From the NCBI RefSeq assembly GCF_026651875.1, contig NZ_CP104067.1, positions 3,834,501 through 3,898,500 of the forward strand: a stretch of DNA of 64,000 nucleotides. The letters run 5' to 3'. The stretch comes from Alicyclobacillus fastidiosus. GTDB taxonomy: Bacteria; Bacillota; Bacilli; Alicyclobacillales; Alicyclobacillaceae. This document shows, piece after piece, positions 27,848 through 35,603 of the stretch. The notes beneath the pieces are model-generated. The model saw only the letters and a list, made by a program, of their open reading frames with translations. It was not told the DNA's origin and did not search any database. Positions within the stretch are counted from its first letter, which is position 1; every line of letters starts with the position of its first letter. Position numbers and translations under genes: made by a program.

Positions 27848-28141
27848 TCAGTATCCGCCAGTGCCACGTTTTCCGGACTCTGGGGGCAAGTAGTATCCCG
27901 TCTCTTGGGCTGGCCGCAAATCCACAAGAATGACGTCTGACCCAATCTTCACGATTTGGTTCCACGGAATAATGTAATCCTGGCTGCCGCCAACCATTCC
28001 GAAGAAGCGACCCTGTCCCGGAATCACGATCGAGCGGACAAGGCCACTGTCGGTATCCAACTCCAAATCGCCGATGGTGCCAAGACGCTTTCCATCTTCG
28101 ACGTTGACGACATCTTTCGCCTGTAAATCGGAAATTCGCAT
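27848..28141 (-). CDS. ylmC: YlmC/YmxH-family PRC-barrel sporulation protein
   Basis: A small PRC-barrel protein found in endospore formers; the biochemical role is unknown. The 97-residue product begins MRISDLQAKDVVNVEDGKRLG and has LELDTDSGLVRSIVIPG and YIIPWNQIVKIGSDVILVD, a single PRC barrel. ATG 28141 gives the family N-terminus, but the nearest GGAAGG is 14 bases away, so the exact start is uncertain; an ATG ten codons upstream has no ribosome site. It follows sigG by 60 bases and precedes pgeF. Confidence 0.88.
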   Translation of the reverse strand: MRISDLQAKDVVNVEDGKRLGTIGDLELDTDSGLVRSIVIPGQGRFFGMVGGSQDYIIPWNQIVKIGSDVILVDLRPAQETGYYLPPESGKRGTGGY

Positions 28142-28165
28142 CAAGACCAGATCCGCCTTCCTATT

Positions 28166-28188
28166 CGTCATACTTCATGTATATGACG
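28166..28188. repeat. Inverted repeat between sigG and ylmC
   Basis: CGTCATA and TATGACG are perfect 7-base arms around a 9-base spacer, placed 25 bases before the ylmC start. It could be a protein-binding site or an RNA hairpin; there is no T run for termination. Confidence 0.4.
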
Positions 28189-28201
28189 AGAGGCCAGGCA
28201 T

Positions 28202-28981
28202 TTACGACTGAATGTGTTTATGCATGCGGTGAATGGCCGCCTTCTCCAAGCGAGACACCTGCGCTTGGGAAATACCGATTTCGTCGGCTACTTCCATCTG
28301 CGTCTTCCCCTCGTAGAACCGCATCGACAGGATTTTCTTCTCTCTATCTGTCAGTTTGTGCATCGCCTCGCGCAGCGCGATGCCTTCCACCCAGCTAGCA
28401 TCCTGCTCCTTGTCGTCGTGGATTTGGTCCATGACGTAAATCGGATCTCCACCGTCGTGATAAATCGGTTCGAACATCGAGACGGGATCTTGAATCGCAT
28501 CCAGTGCGAATACCACTTCTTCTTTCGGTACGTCCATTTCCTTGGCAATTTCCATGATGGTTGGTTCCCGCAGGTGACGCGTCGTCAGCGCGTCTCTCAC
28601 CTGCAATGCCTTGTAAGCGATATCTCGCAAGGAACGACTAACGCGAATCGGATTGTTGTCGCGCAAATAGCGTCGAATTTCGCCTACGATCATAGGCACC
28701 GCATATGTAGAGAATCGTACATTCTGCCCCAAATCAAAGTTATCGATTGCTTTCATGAGTCCAATACAGCCCACTTGAAACAAGTCGTCTACATATTCGC
28801 CTCGATTGTTAAAACGCTGGATCACAGATAAGACGAGTCGGAGGTTCCCATTGACGAGCTGTTCGCGTGCGGGAAGTTCCCCGCTTTGCAACCTTGCGAA
28901 CAAATCCCGCATCTGAACATTTGTTAGAACCGGAAGCTGTGAGGTATTGACGCCGCAGATTTCGACCTTGTTGCGCTTCAT
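28202..28981 (-). CDS. sigG: Forespore sigma factor SigG
   Basis: Sigma-G directs late forespore transcription after engulfment. The 259-residue product starts MKRNKVEICGVNTSQLPVL and has sigma-70 region 2 (NLRLVLSVIQRFNNRGEYVDDLFQVG in parts, FSTYAVPMIVGEIRRYLRD), region 3, and region 4 helix-turn-helix (TQMEVADEIGISQAQVSRLEK). ATG 28981 is preceded by GGGGGG at 7 bases, and the length matches the 260 residues of B. subtilis. It is separated from sigE by a terminator and has its own forespore-type promoter, consistent with later, compartment-specific expression. Confidence 0.97.
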   Translation of the reverse strand: MKRNKVEICGVNTSQLPVLTNVQMRDLFARLQSGELPAREQLVNGNLRLVLSVIQRFNNRGEYVDDLFQVGCIGLMKAIDNFDLGQNVRFSTYAVPMIVGEIRRYLRDNNPIRVSRSLRDIAYKALQVRDALTTRHLREPTIMEIAKEMDVPKEEVVFALDAIQDPVSMFEPIYHDGGDPIYVMDQIHDDKEQDASWVEGIALREAMHKLTDREKKILSMRFYEGKTQMEVADEIGISQAQVSRLEKAAIHRMHKHIQS

Positions 28982-29048
28982 AGAAGTTCCCCCCAAAAGG
29001 TGCATTCGATCTGCCACGGACATATTGAAAATTTCCAGAATTCGTCTT

Positions 29049-29078
29049 CAGTATGTCCGCGAGGGGTGAACTTATGCA
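29049..29078 (-). promoter_or_regulatory. Sigma-F/sigma-G-type promoter of sigG
   Basis: TGCATA (29078-29073) and GGACATACTG (29058-29049) are 14 bases apart on the minus strand. The -35 matches the forespore consensus and the -10 matches 8 of 10 positions of GGNRANAMTW. It lies 68 bases before the sigG start and downstream of the sigE terminator, as in B. subtilis. Confidence 0.65.
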
Positions 29079-29171
29079 CGCATGCAGAGAGCCTCGCAAG
29101 GCGTTTGAGAAGACGCAAAAACCCGCTGTAGTCGCCCTCTGTGTCGTCGAAAGGCGGGCGGCATTCAAACG

Positions 29172-29222
29172 AAAAAGCCCCTTCTCCGCCGCGATTCGCG
29201 ATCACGGCGAGGAAGGGGCTTG
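29172..29222 (-). terminator. Terminator of the spoIIGA-sigE unit
   Basis: AAGCCCCTTC and GAAGGGGCTT form a 10-bp outer stem, with a further CGCCG/CGGCG pairing inside, followed by TTTTTCG on the minus strand. It lies 7 bases after the sigE stop and separates sigE from sigG. Confidence 0.85.
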
Positions 29223-29228
29223 GAAGGT

Positions 29229-29945
29229 TCAGATCATCTTGTTAAACTCGCGCTGCAGGCGCTTCAGAATTCGCTTTTCGAGGCGAGAAATGTAAGACTG
29301 CGAAATGCCGAGGAGATCTGCGACATCCTTCTGCGTCATCTCTCTGCCCGTACCGAGCCCGAAGCGCAATTGCATGATTTTTCGTTCGCGCTCTGACAAC
29401 TTTTCGAGCGCATCGTACAACAACTCGCGGTCCACTTCGTCTTCGAGATTGCGATAAATGGTGTCGGATTCGGTTCCCAACACGTCGGACAAGAGCAACT
29501 CGTTACCGTCCCAATCCACGTTCAGCGGCTCGTCAAACGACACCTCGGAGCGGAGTTTGTTGTTTCGACGAAGGTACATCAATATTTCATTCTCAATACA
29601 TCGCGATGCGTATGTAGCGAGCTTGATTTTCTTGGTCGGATCGAACGTGTTAACCGCCTTAATCAGGCCAATCGTCCCGATGGAAACCAAATCCTCGATG
29701 TTGATTCCCGTATTTTCAAACTTGCGGGCGATGTAGACCACTAGACGAAGGTTGCGTTCGATGAGCATCGCCCGAACAGATTCGTCTCCGGATGGCAGCC
29801 GTTCAAGTAAATATTGCTCCTCCTCGCGGGTGAGCGGTGGCGGTAACGCCTCACTTCCTCCAACGTAATAGACCTCGTCAGGGCTGCCTTGGAGTCTGAC
29901 GCGAACGCGTAGATAGAACAACCGCAGGCGAATTCGCAATTTCAT
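29229..29945 (-). CDS. sigE: Mother-cell sigma factor, pro-SigE
   Basis: Sigma-E controls early mother-cell genes and is made as an inactive precursor cleaved by SpoIIGA. The 238-residue product has a basic, amphipathic pro-region of about 22-29 residues before [16 protein letters not shown], the conserved processing zone. Regions 2 ([21 protein letters not shown] in parts) and 4 ([20 protein letters not shown]) follow. ATG 29945 has AAGGA 7 bases upstream and gives a length one residue shorter than B. subtilis pro-SigE. The start lies 68 bases inside the 3' end of spoIIGA, in another frame. Confidence 0.96.
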   Translation of the reverse strand: MKLRIRLRLFYLRVRVRLQGSPDEVYYVGGSEALPPPLTREEEQYLLERLPSGDESVRAMLIERNLRLVVYIARKFENTGINIEDLVSIGTIGLIKAVNTFDPTKKIKLATYASRCIENEILMYLRRNNKLRSEVSFDEPLNVDWDGNELLLSDVLGTESDTIYRNLEDEVDRELLYDALEKLSERERKIMQLRFGLGTGREMTQKDVADLLGISQSYISRLEKRILKRLQREFNKMI

Positions 29946-30897
29946 ATTGAGGTCCTTGAGTGTGTCGAGTGCCTTCAACCTCGTCATCTCCATTCATCAT
30001 GTCCATATGCAAAATCGCATCGAATGTTCCATCGGTACTAAGTCGGCCTGGATACACCGCCAAGAGTTGCGGGTCTCTCACCGTCAAACGCTCTCCCTTT
30101 TGTTCCACGACGATGTCATCTGGGCGCAGCGCCACAGTTAACCCCTTCCCGCTCGCACCCTGAAACGGGACCAGCGAGAATGACGTAGATGCCGCCAGCG
30201 CCGCCACCGCACTCAAGAGATCCGCTCCCTTGGCAATTTCCGCCTGAACGCTCTCCGGCAGGGCTGGTAAGAGTACGTCCATATCGACAAACGATACCGG
30301 CCGCCTCGAGACGGGATCATACAACTGATTCCCGGAGTCCAATAGTCCATTGAACGAAACCATCAACTCTCCAAATCGGGCCTCCACCGAGACAATCCAA
30401 TTGGTCCGCTGTTGCACGCGACGAATTCGCGCGACTATCCGCTGCATGCCGAACACACAGATGGGTACAGCGGCCATCAGTGCAAGTGTCTCGCCAGACG
30501 TGGTAAACACCAGCCCGTGTCCGGAAACGGCAAGCCCCTTCCCCAAGGACGTGCTGGGAATGGCGAAGCCGAGTGCTACGGCCGCTCCGGCGAAAACGAA
30601 AGAGACGAAGAAGAACACGACAATCACTCGAAGCAAATCGAGCATTCCCCGTTTTGGCAGCGCTACGTAGATCATCGCTACAGACATCAAAGCCTTCCCT
30701 GGCCAAGTGGTGAGCAAGGACAAACTGGGGAAGAACATCAACAGCCCGTAACAAGACCCGATGAACGCGCCCAACGCCACTTTTCGCAATCGCATATTTC
30801 GCTTGAGCAACCATCCCGTGGTCCACAGGAGCACGCCGTCCATCACAAAGTTGACGAGAAAGACTACGTCGATGTAGACAACTGGCGTCGCAGGCAC
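29878..30897 (-). CDS. spoIIGA: Pro-sigma-E processing protease SpoIIGA
   Basis: A septal membrane aspartic protease that cleaves pro-sigma-E after a forespore signal (SpoIIR). The 339-residue product has five N-terminal membrane segments (~residues 1-155) and a cytoplasmic protease domain with [12 protein letters not shown], whose aspartate-serine-glycine is the active site. It is about 30 residues longer than the 309-residue B. subtilis protein. The extra residues form a polar C-terminal tail that runs 68 bases into sigE. GTG 30897 has GAGGTGG just upstream. The promoter region shows Spo0A boxes. Confidence 0.94.
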   Translation of the reverse strand: MPATPVVYIDVVFLVNFVMDGVLLWTTGWLLKRNMRLRKVALGAFIGSCYGLLMFFPSLSLLTTWPGKALMSVAMIYVALPKRGMLDLLRVIVVFFFVSFVFAGAAVALGFAIPSTSLGKGLAVSGHGLVFTTSGETLALMAAVPICVFGMQRIVARIRRVQQRTNWIVSVEARFGELMVSFNGLLDSGNQLYDPVSRRPVSFVDMDVLLPALPESVQAEIAKGADLLSAVAALAASTSFSLVPFQGASGKGLTVALRPDDIVVEQKGERLTVRDPQLLAVYPGRLSTDGTFDAILHMDMMNGDDEVEGTRHTQGPQYEIANSPAVVLSTRSRQTPRQP

Positions 30898-30924
30898 AAA
30901 ACCACCTCGAGCCGTTTTAGGGAA

Positions 30925-30958
30925 AGTATAATTTATCTCTATTACGAAGCCTGTCGGA
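30925..30958 (-). promoter_or_regulatory. Spo0A-activated spoIIG-type promoter with 22-base spacer
   Basis: On the minus strand a -10 TATACT (30930-30925) lies 22 bases from a -35-like CCGACA (4 of 6). The -35 is overlapped by a near-match Spo0A box (plus strand TGTCGGA at 30952-30958). A long spacer with an overlapping 0A box is the known layout of the B. subtilis spoIIG promoter. Confidence 0.6.
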
Positions 30959-31033
30959 ACTTGACTGAAATCTCATAGACTTTTTGTAGAAGATGGGGGA
31001 CAGGTGTAGAAATCTTGGAGGGGCTGAGGAAGT

Positions 31034-31051
31034 TGTCGAAGACCTGTCGGC
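31034..31051 (+). promoter_or_regulatory. Tandem Spo0A boxes upstream of spoIIGA
   Basis: A perfect TGTCGAA (31034-31040) and a near match TGTCGGC (31045-31051) are 11 bases apart, about one helical turn, in the same orientation as the promoter-proximal box. They lie about 115-130 bases upstream of the predicted spoIIG start point. Confidence 0.5.
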
Positions 31052-31107
31052 AGCTGAAAACCAGGTGGGGCTCGCCTAGAACACTTGGTGACAATGACCA
31101 TTCGACT

Positions 31108-31157
31108 AAAAAAGGGGTTGTCCTACAAGTCGATAGTCGACTCATGGGACAACCCCC
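31108..31157 (-). terminator. Terminator of the ftsA-ftsZ unit
   Basis: GGGGTTGTCC and GGACAACCCC form a perfect 10-bp stem with further pairing in the loop (AGTCGA/TCGACT), followed by TTTTTTAG on the minus strand. It starts 15 bases after the ftsZ stop. Confidence 0.92.
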
Positions 31158-31171
31158 TGGGGATTGTACGC

Positions 31172-32299
31172 TTACCTATCGCGACCGAACTTATTCCCGT
31201 CTCGACGACGCATGAACGCAGGAACGTCCCACGCATTTCCGGAATTCGGAACGGACGGCGGCGTATCGTTGACTTGGCTGTGACGCTGCACTGTACCGCG
31301 AGACACGTGTTCTGCAGGGCTCTCGTGGTGGACCTGATTGACCTGATTTCCTTCAAAGCCCGTGGCGATGACGGTTACGACAATCTCGTCCTCAAGGTCC
31401 GGATCAATCGCCGCGCCGAAGATCATGTTCACTTCTGCGTCCGCCGTCGTCGACACGATATCTGCCGCCTCATTGACTTCCCACAGACTCAGGTTCGTGC
31501 CGCCCGCGACGTGCATCAAGACACCGCGCGCACCGTCGATGGACGTTTCCAGCAGCGGCGAGGAAATCGCCTTTTTCGCTGCCTCCGCCGCCCGGTTTTC
31601 ACCCGCGGCGATACCGATACCCATCAGTGCGGAACCCCGCTCGGTCATGATGGCCTTGACGTCCGCAAAGTCGACGTTGATGAGTGCAGGTGTGGCAATG
31701 AGCTCGGAAATGCCAGACACGCCCTGTCGAAGGACGTTGTCCGCCTCGCGGAACGCCTCCAAGACTGGCGTATTGCGGTCGACGATCTCAAGCAGTCGGT
31801 CGTTCGGAATGACAATCAGCGTGTCTACCTTTTCCTTCAAAGCAGAGACGCCCATTTCCGCCTGAACCATCCGACGGCGCTGCTCAAAGCGGAATGGCTT
31901 GGTGACGACGCCGACCGTCAGCGCGCCGATCTCCTTGGAGATCTCCGCGATGACTGGCGCTGCACCGGTGCCCGTTCCACCGCCCATCCCCGCTGTCACA
32001 AAGACCATGTCCGCGCCTTTGAGTGCGTTCGCGAGCATTTCGCGGCTCTCTTCCGCCGCCTTCTTGCCAATTTCAGGGTTAGCACCTGCACCCAGACCAC
32101 GAGTTAGCTTTTCGCCAATCTGGAGCCGTGTCTCCGCCTTCGATAATTTCAATGCCTGGGCATCCGTGTTGACGACGATGAATTCGACGCCTTTGACGCC
32201 GGATTCAATCATGCGGTTGACCGCGTTACACCCACCGCCGCCGACGCCAATCACCTTAATATGCGCCAGGGAATCCGATTCAAAATCAAATTCCAGCAT
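31172..32299 (-). CDS. ftsZ: Cell division GTPase FtsZ
   Basis: The tubulin homologue that forms the division ring. The 375-residue product has [15 protein letters not shown], the GTP signature [21 protein letters not shown] (T7 loop), and a flexible linker ending in the conserved C-terminal peptide DVPAFMRRR, followed by a short basic tail. ATG 32299 follows GAGGAGGAG. It lies after ftsA with a 132-base gap containing competing hairpins, and before spoIIGA. SepF, usually the second membrane tether for FtsZ in Firmicutes, is not encoded in its normal slot, so FtsA may carry more of the load. Confidence 0.97.
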   Translation of the reverse strand: MLEFDFESDSLAHIKVIGVGGGGCNAVNRMIESGVKGVEFIVVNTDAQALKLSKAETRLQIGEKLTRGLGAGANPEIGKKAAEESREMLANALKGADMVFVTAGMGGGTGTGAAPVIAEISKEIGALTVGVVTKPFRFEQRRRMVQAEMGVSALKEKVDTLIVIPNDRLLEIVDRNTPVLEAFREADNVLRQGVSGISELIATPALINVDFADVKAIMTERGSALMGIGIAAGENRAAEAAKKAISSPLLETSIDGARGVLMHVAGGTNLSLWEVNEAADIVSTTADAEVNMIFGAAIDPDLEDEIVVTVIATGFEGNQVNQVHHESPAEHVSRGTVQRHSQVNDTPPSVPNSGNAWDVPAFMRRRDGNKFGRDR

Positions 32300-32334
32300 G
32301 ACTGCTCCTCCTCAAACTGTATCGCTCTACGCTT

Positions 32335-32368
32335 GTCCCTGCCTCTCTCGCGGTCAGGGGACGAGAGG
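32335..32368 (-). promoter_or_regulatory. Two mutually exclusive hairpins in the ftsA-ftsZ gap
   Basis: Hairpin A pairs 32363-32368 with 32342-32347 (6 bp, CCTCTC/GAGAGG). Hairpin B pairs 32355-32362 with 32335-32341 (7 bp with one bulge, GTCCCCTG/CAGGGAC). The arms interleave with no spacing between them, so only one can form at a time. They end about 36 bases before the ftsZ start. Confidence 0.4.
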
Positions 32369-32431
32369 TTGTCCGAAAGGTGCCACGAATGACGCTTCCG
32401 GACACACTAACGAGCTGATAACCTCTCAGCC

Positions 32432-33661
32432 TTATACAAAGTCGCGCAACCAATCTTTAATCTTCGTAAACATTCCACTCGACGATTTCACCTGGCGCAT
32501 CGCGGGCGCCTGATCCGTCGGCGTGGAACGCAAGCCTGTGCGAGCGGCATACGCGATAGTTCCAACGCCGTTGACGAAGGACGGATCTCGCACGCCTAAA
32601 AATTCGGGGATAGCGATACGAACCGGTGCCTGCAGTTCCTCTCCGGCGAGTTCAGCCGCTCCAGGTGTGGAGAGCACGCCGCCATGGAGCACATAACCCG
32701 CAGGCAGGTCATCCGCATATCCCATCTTTTCTACTTCTTTTCGCACGAGTGCAAATATCTCCTGCATACGCGGTTCGACTATCGTTGCCAAATCGTACTG
32801 CGTATACTCGGTATCCTTGTTGCTGCCCATCCTGGGAACTTGGAAGGTCTCGTTCTCCGAGGCCTGTGAAGCCACCGCACACGCATGGCGAAGTTTCACT
32901 TGCTCCGCCGAAGTGGTGCTCGTGCGAAGACCGATGGCGATGTCGTGCGTCACATAATCCCCGCCCATCGGGATGATGCTCGTTCCCATCAATACCCCGT
33001 TGTCAAACACGGTGACAGTGGTGGCTCCGGCACCAATATCGACGAGCGCGACGCCGAGTTTGCGTTCGTCAATCGACAAGGCGATGTGACTTGCCGCCAT
33101 CGGCATCAACACCAAGTTTGCCACTTCGAGCCCTGCGCGTTCAACGCAGCGAACGACATTGTGGATAGCCGTGCGACTACCCGTGATGAGATAGGCCTCG
33201 ACTTCCAGTCGAACCCCGAGCATCCCACGAGGATCCATAATGCCGCGCAGACCGTCTACGACAAATTCCTTTGCGACGACGTCAATTACTTCACGTTCAG
33301 GCGGAAGCGCAACGACGCGCGCCTGCTGCAAGACGCGTTCGATGTCTTCATCCGAAATTTCTCGATCCGCCGAAGACACAGCCACCACGCCGTGGCTGCT
33401 GTGCAACTGAATGTGGTTTCCCGAGATACCTACGTATGCAGAAGAAATGTGAATGCCCACCATGCGTTCAGCGTGGTCGATGGCTTCACGGATGGATTCA
33501 ACGGTCAAATCTATATCGACAATGGACCCGTGGCGCAAGCCTTCACCAGAGGCGGAACCAACTCCGATGACGTTGATGCTTGAACCTGTGGGCTCCCCGA
33601 TGATGGCTCGAATTTTCGAAGTGCCGATGTCGAGACTGACGATGTAATCTTCTTTGGCCAA
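32432..33661 (-). CDS. ftsA: Cell division protein FtsA
   Basis: An actin-like ATPase that anchors FtsZ filaments to the membrane. The 409-residue product has the phosphate-1 motif SLDIGTSKIRAII, the phosphate-2 motif LVDIGAGATTV, the adenosine motif VLHGGVLSTPGAAEL, and a C-terminal amphipathic membrane anchor (MFTKIKDWLRDFV). TTG 33661 follows GGGAGGTG by 8 bases. The upstream region has a sigma-H-like promoter, matching the sigma-H P2 promoter known for B. subtilis ftsAZ. Confidence 0.96.
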   Translation of the reverse strand: MAKEDYIVSLDIGTSKIRAIIGEPTGSSINVIGVGSASGEGLRHGSIVDIDLTVESIREAIDHAERMVGIHISSAYVGISGNHIQLHSSHGVVAVSSADREISDEDIERVLQQARVVALPPEREVIDVVAKEFVVDGLRGIMDPRGMLGVRLEVEAYLITGSRTAIHNVVRCVERAGLEVANLVLMPMAASHIALSIDERKLGVALVDIGAGATTVTVFDNGVLMGTSIIPMGGDYVTHDIAIGLRTSTTSAEQVKLRHACAVASQASENETFQVPRMGSNKDTEYTQYDLATIVEPRMQEIFALVRKEVEKMGYADDLPAGYVLHGGVLSTPGAAELAGEELQAPVRIAIPEFLGVRDPSFVNGVGTIAYAARTGLRSTPTDQAPAMRQVKSSSGMFTKIKDWLRDFV

Positions 33662-33706
33662 CCGAGTGGCACCTCCCTAGAGCGCCGAAGACTGCGATTC
33701 TCTTTA

Positions 33707-33735
33707 TATTTCCACACGTTTTTCGACATTCCTCT
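33707..33735 (-). promoter_or_regulatory. Sigma-H-type promoter with Spo0A box upstream of ftsA
   Basis: AGAGGAATG (33735-33727) matches the sigma-H -35 consensus RNAGGAWWW at 8 of 9 positions. GTGGAAATA (33715-33707) fits the -10 RNNGAATWW with one mismatch, and the spacer is 11 bases. A perfect Spo0A box TGTCGAA (33728-33722) overlaps the -35 edge. B. subtilis ftsAZ also has a sigma-H promoter used at the onset of sporulation. Confidence 0.6.
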
Positions 33736-33752
33736 TCGTTGATGAAAAATAT

Positions 33753-34136
33753 TCACGATTGTGCCCGTTGAGCGGCGTTCTCCCGAGTCAGTTTTCGCTG
33801 TCTCAGAAGGAGAAACACGCCGCGTCGAATCGCTGCAATGTTGTTGAACAGGCGCACGCCGAACGCGACGACCGCAGCGAGATACAAATCTACTCCGAGT
33901 TGATTGCCAATGTACGCCAGAAGCGCAGCCACCAATGTGTTGGTGAAAAAACCTGTGAGAAATACCGCACCGTCAAATGACTTCTCCAGACTCGCACGGA
34001 TTCCTCCAAGCACGGTGTCGAGCGCAGCCAAGATGGCAATCGACAAATAGCTCGAGAGTGCGACCGGGACCGTGACGTTCGTGACGAGTCCCAATACCAC
34101 GCCAACCACAAGGCCTAAAACTGGTAACCAGATCAT
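33753..34136 (-). CDS. sbp: Small basic protein Sbp (DUF1290)
   Basis: A conserved membrane protein of the division cluster with no proven function. The 127-residue product has about three to four membrane segments (WLPVLGLVVGVVLGLV at the start, LSIAILAALDTVLGGI, FFTNTLVAALLAYIG) and ends in a basic tail RQRKLTRENAAQR. ATG 34136 overlaps the preceding stop by one base (TGATG) and follows GGAGG; a TTG one codon earlier is also possible. Order DUF881-sbp-ftsA is as in B. subtilis ylxX-sbp-ftsA. Confidence 0.88.
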   Translation of the reverse strand: MIWLPVLGLVVGVVLGLVTNVTVPVALSSYLSIAILAALDTVLGGIRASLEKSFDGAVFLTGFFTNTLVAALLAYIGNQLGVDLYLAAVVAFGVRLFNNIAAIRRGVFLLLRQRKLTRENAAQRAQS

Positions 34137-34870
34137 CAACCGTTACCCTCCTTTGCCCAAGTTCCGGGCAGCACGCCACTGTAGCCGACGACTTGCACTC
34201 CGTCCTTCTGTGCGTGCGCCGTGACCTTAAAGCCGACACCCATCATGTTGTAATAATCCTGTAGGCTCGCGACGGTCAAAGCGGCTTGCATCGTCTGAAC
34301 GTCGCCCACTGCCATGATCTGGTACGGCATCGTAATCGGTACTTTGTTGACGTTGACGCCTTCAATTCCCGCAAGGCCGGATACGAGTCGAATCGACGAC
34401 GTCGTCACCAGACGTTGACCGTTGATGCTAATCGCGGTCGCGCCGTTGCCGAACAGCGTGTTCACCGTTTCCGCGAGCATTTGATCTTGCATGCTCGGAT
34501 ACAGAGCCATATCTTGAGGAACGGCGGGAACCGTAGGGTCGTATTCAATGGTGATGACGATCCCCGGGCCGCTCACCGGCGTGATGCCAGCCTGCTCTTC
34601 GACCGTCTTTTGGTCGTTCAACAGGACTTGTTGCAAGCTAGATCCGCTCTCTTTGGCCGCCTGGTACTCGTCGAGCTGAGCGTTGTCCTTAGAGATGTCG
34701 TTCTCGAGGATCTGGTGCTCCTGGGCCAGCTCGTCCACCTGCGTGCGCAGGTCGATGTAACTCGTGCTGTTGCCGCTGTACGACGGGCGGGATGTAATCT
34801 GAACCGTCAGCATGAAGCCAAGCGCGGCGGAAATGGCCGAGACCCCTAGGATTAAACTTTTACGCTGCAT
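34136..34870 (-). CDS. ylxX: DUF881 membrane-anchored division-cluster protein, copy 1
   Basis: One of two adjacent DUF881 proteins, as in B. subtilis ylxW/ylxX. The 244-residue product has one N-terminal membrane helix (LILGVSAISAALGFMLTV), a coiled-coil stretch (~residues 40-85), and an extracellular DUF881 domain with ITPVSGPGIVITIEYD and AISINGQRLVTTSSIR. No enzymatic residues are evident; the domain folds independently outside the membrane in family members. ATG 34870 is 10 bases after copy 2. Confidence 0.85.
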   Translation of the reverse strand: MQRKSLILGVSAISAALGFMLTVQITSRPSYSGNSTSYIDLRTQVDELAQEHQILENDISKDNAQLDEYQAAKESGSSLQQVLLNDQKTVEEQAGITPVSGPGIVITIEYDPTVPAVPQDMALYPSMQDQMLAETVNTLFGNGATAISINGQRLVTTSSIRLVSGLAGIEGVNVNKVPITMPYQIMAVGDVQTMQAALTVASLQDYYNMMGVGFKVTAHAQKDGVQVVGYSGVLPGTWAKEGNG

Positions 34871-34880
34871 ACGCGCTCAC

Positions 34881-35603
34881 TCACTTTCCCACACCGGCCT
34901 GCAGCGGAGTGGTGTAGGCTGGCATTTGAATATCAGTCTCTAGCGCCGGCGTGGACACCTGTAGGCCCTGTTGGCGAAGTGCGTCGAGAATGCCGCCTGA
35001 GAGCGTCAGGGCGTTCTTCAGCGTCGTCGGATCGCCGATGGCATCCACTTCAAACGGAGCAGTCAACTGCCGATCGTTGACGGTGACCGTAGGCCCCTGG
35101 CAGTTGACGGCCGACGTGGCGACTACGCGCACGCCATTGATGGTTACGGCCTCGGCGCCAGCAGTGAACAGTTCATTCACCACGCTGCGCACGTTCCAGT
35201 CGTGCGTGATGCCCTGTTCCACGTCGATGCCGGTCGTCCCAGCGTCATTCAAGGTCACTGCGACGCCCGGGCCATGAACCGGCGTCGTGCCAGCCAGAAT
35301 GCGCTCGTCTTGAATCTTGGTCTGGAGTTGCTTGAGCGCACCACTCGATCCCGCCGATTGTTGCTCGTACTTATTGACCTCCGCCGTGACCGCAGCCAGT
35401 TGCTGCTCCAAGTCTTGATTCGCCGCCTTTAAATTCGCGAGCTTGGACGTCAGTTGCTTATTGACGGCTAGACTACCGGAGGTGAGCGAACCCAAGCGGG
35501 CAGACAGCTCAGTCTGTCGGTAGCCGAGGGACACCATCAGTCCGAGGACAACCGAGACGGCCGTCAGGGAAAGCGTCAACTTTGTGCGCGTGTTCAAAAT
35601 CAC
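34881..35603 (-). CDS. ylxW: DUF881 membrane-anchored division-cluster protein, copy 2
   Basis: Paralogue of its downstream neighbour. The 240-residue product has a membrane helix at residues 9-27, a longer coiled coil (~35-85, with LKAANQDLEQQLAAVTAEV), and the DUF881 core TTPVHGPGVAVTLND and AVTINGVRVVATSAVNCQG. GTG 35603 makes a GTGA overlap with divIB and follows AAGGGGG. It is clearly related to copy 1 but only at the domain level; the coiled-coil parts have diverged. Confidence 0.85.
   Translation of the reverse strand: MILNTRTKLTLSLTAVSVVLGLMVSLGYRQTELSARLGSLTSGSLAVNKQLTSKLANLKAANQDLEQQLAAVTAEVNKYEQQSAGSSGALKQLQTKIQDERILAGTTPVHGPGVAVTLNDAGTTGIDVEQGITHDWNVRSVVNELFTAGAEAVTINGVRVVATSAVNCQGPTVTVNDRQLTAPFEVDAIGDPTTLKNALTLSGGILDALRQQGLQVSTPALETDIQMPAYTTPLQAGVGK

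Noticed and set aside
32335..32368. H-type pseudoknot before ftsZ
   Set aside because: The two stems cross in the right order, but two of the three connecting loops would have zero length, which is not possible sterically; alternative hairpins are the better reading.
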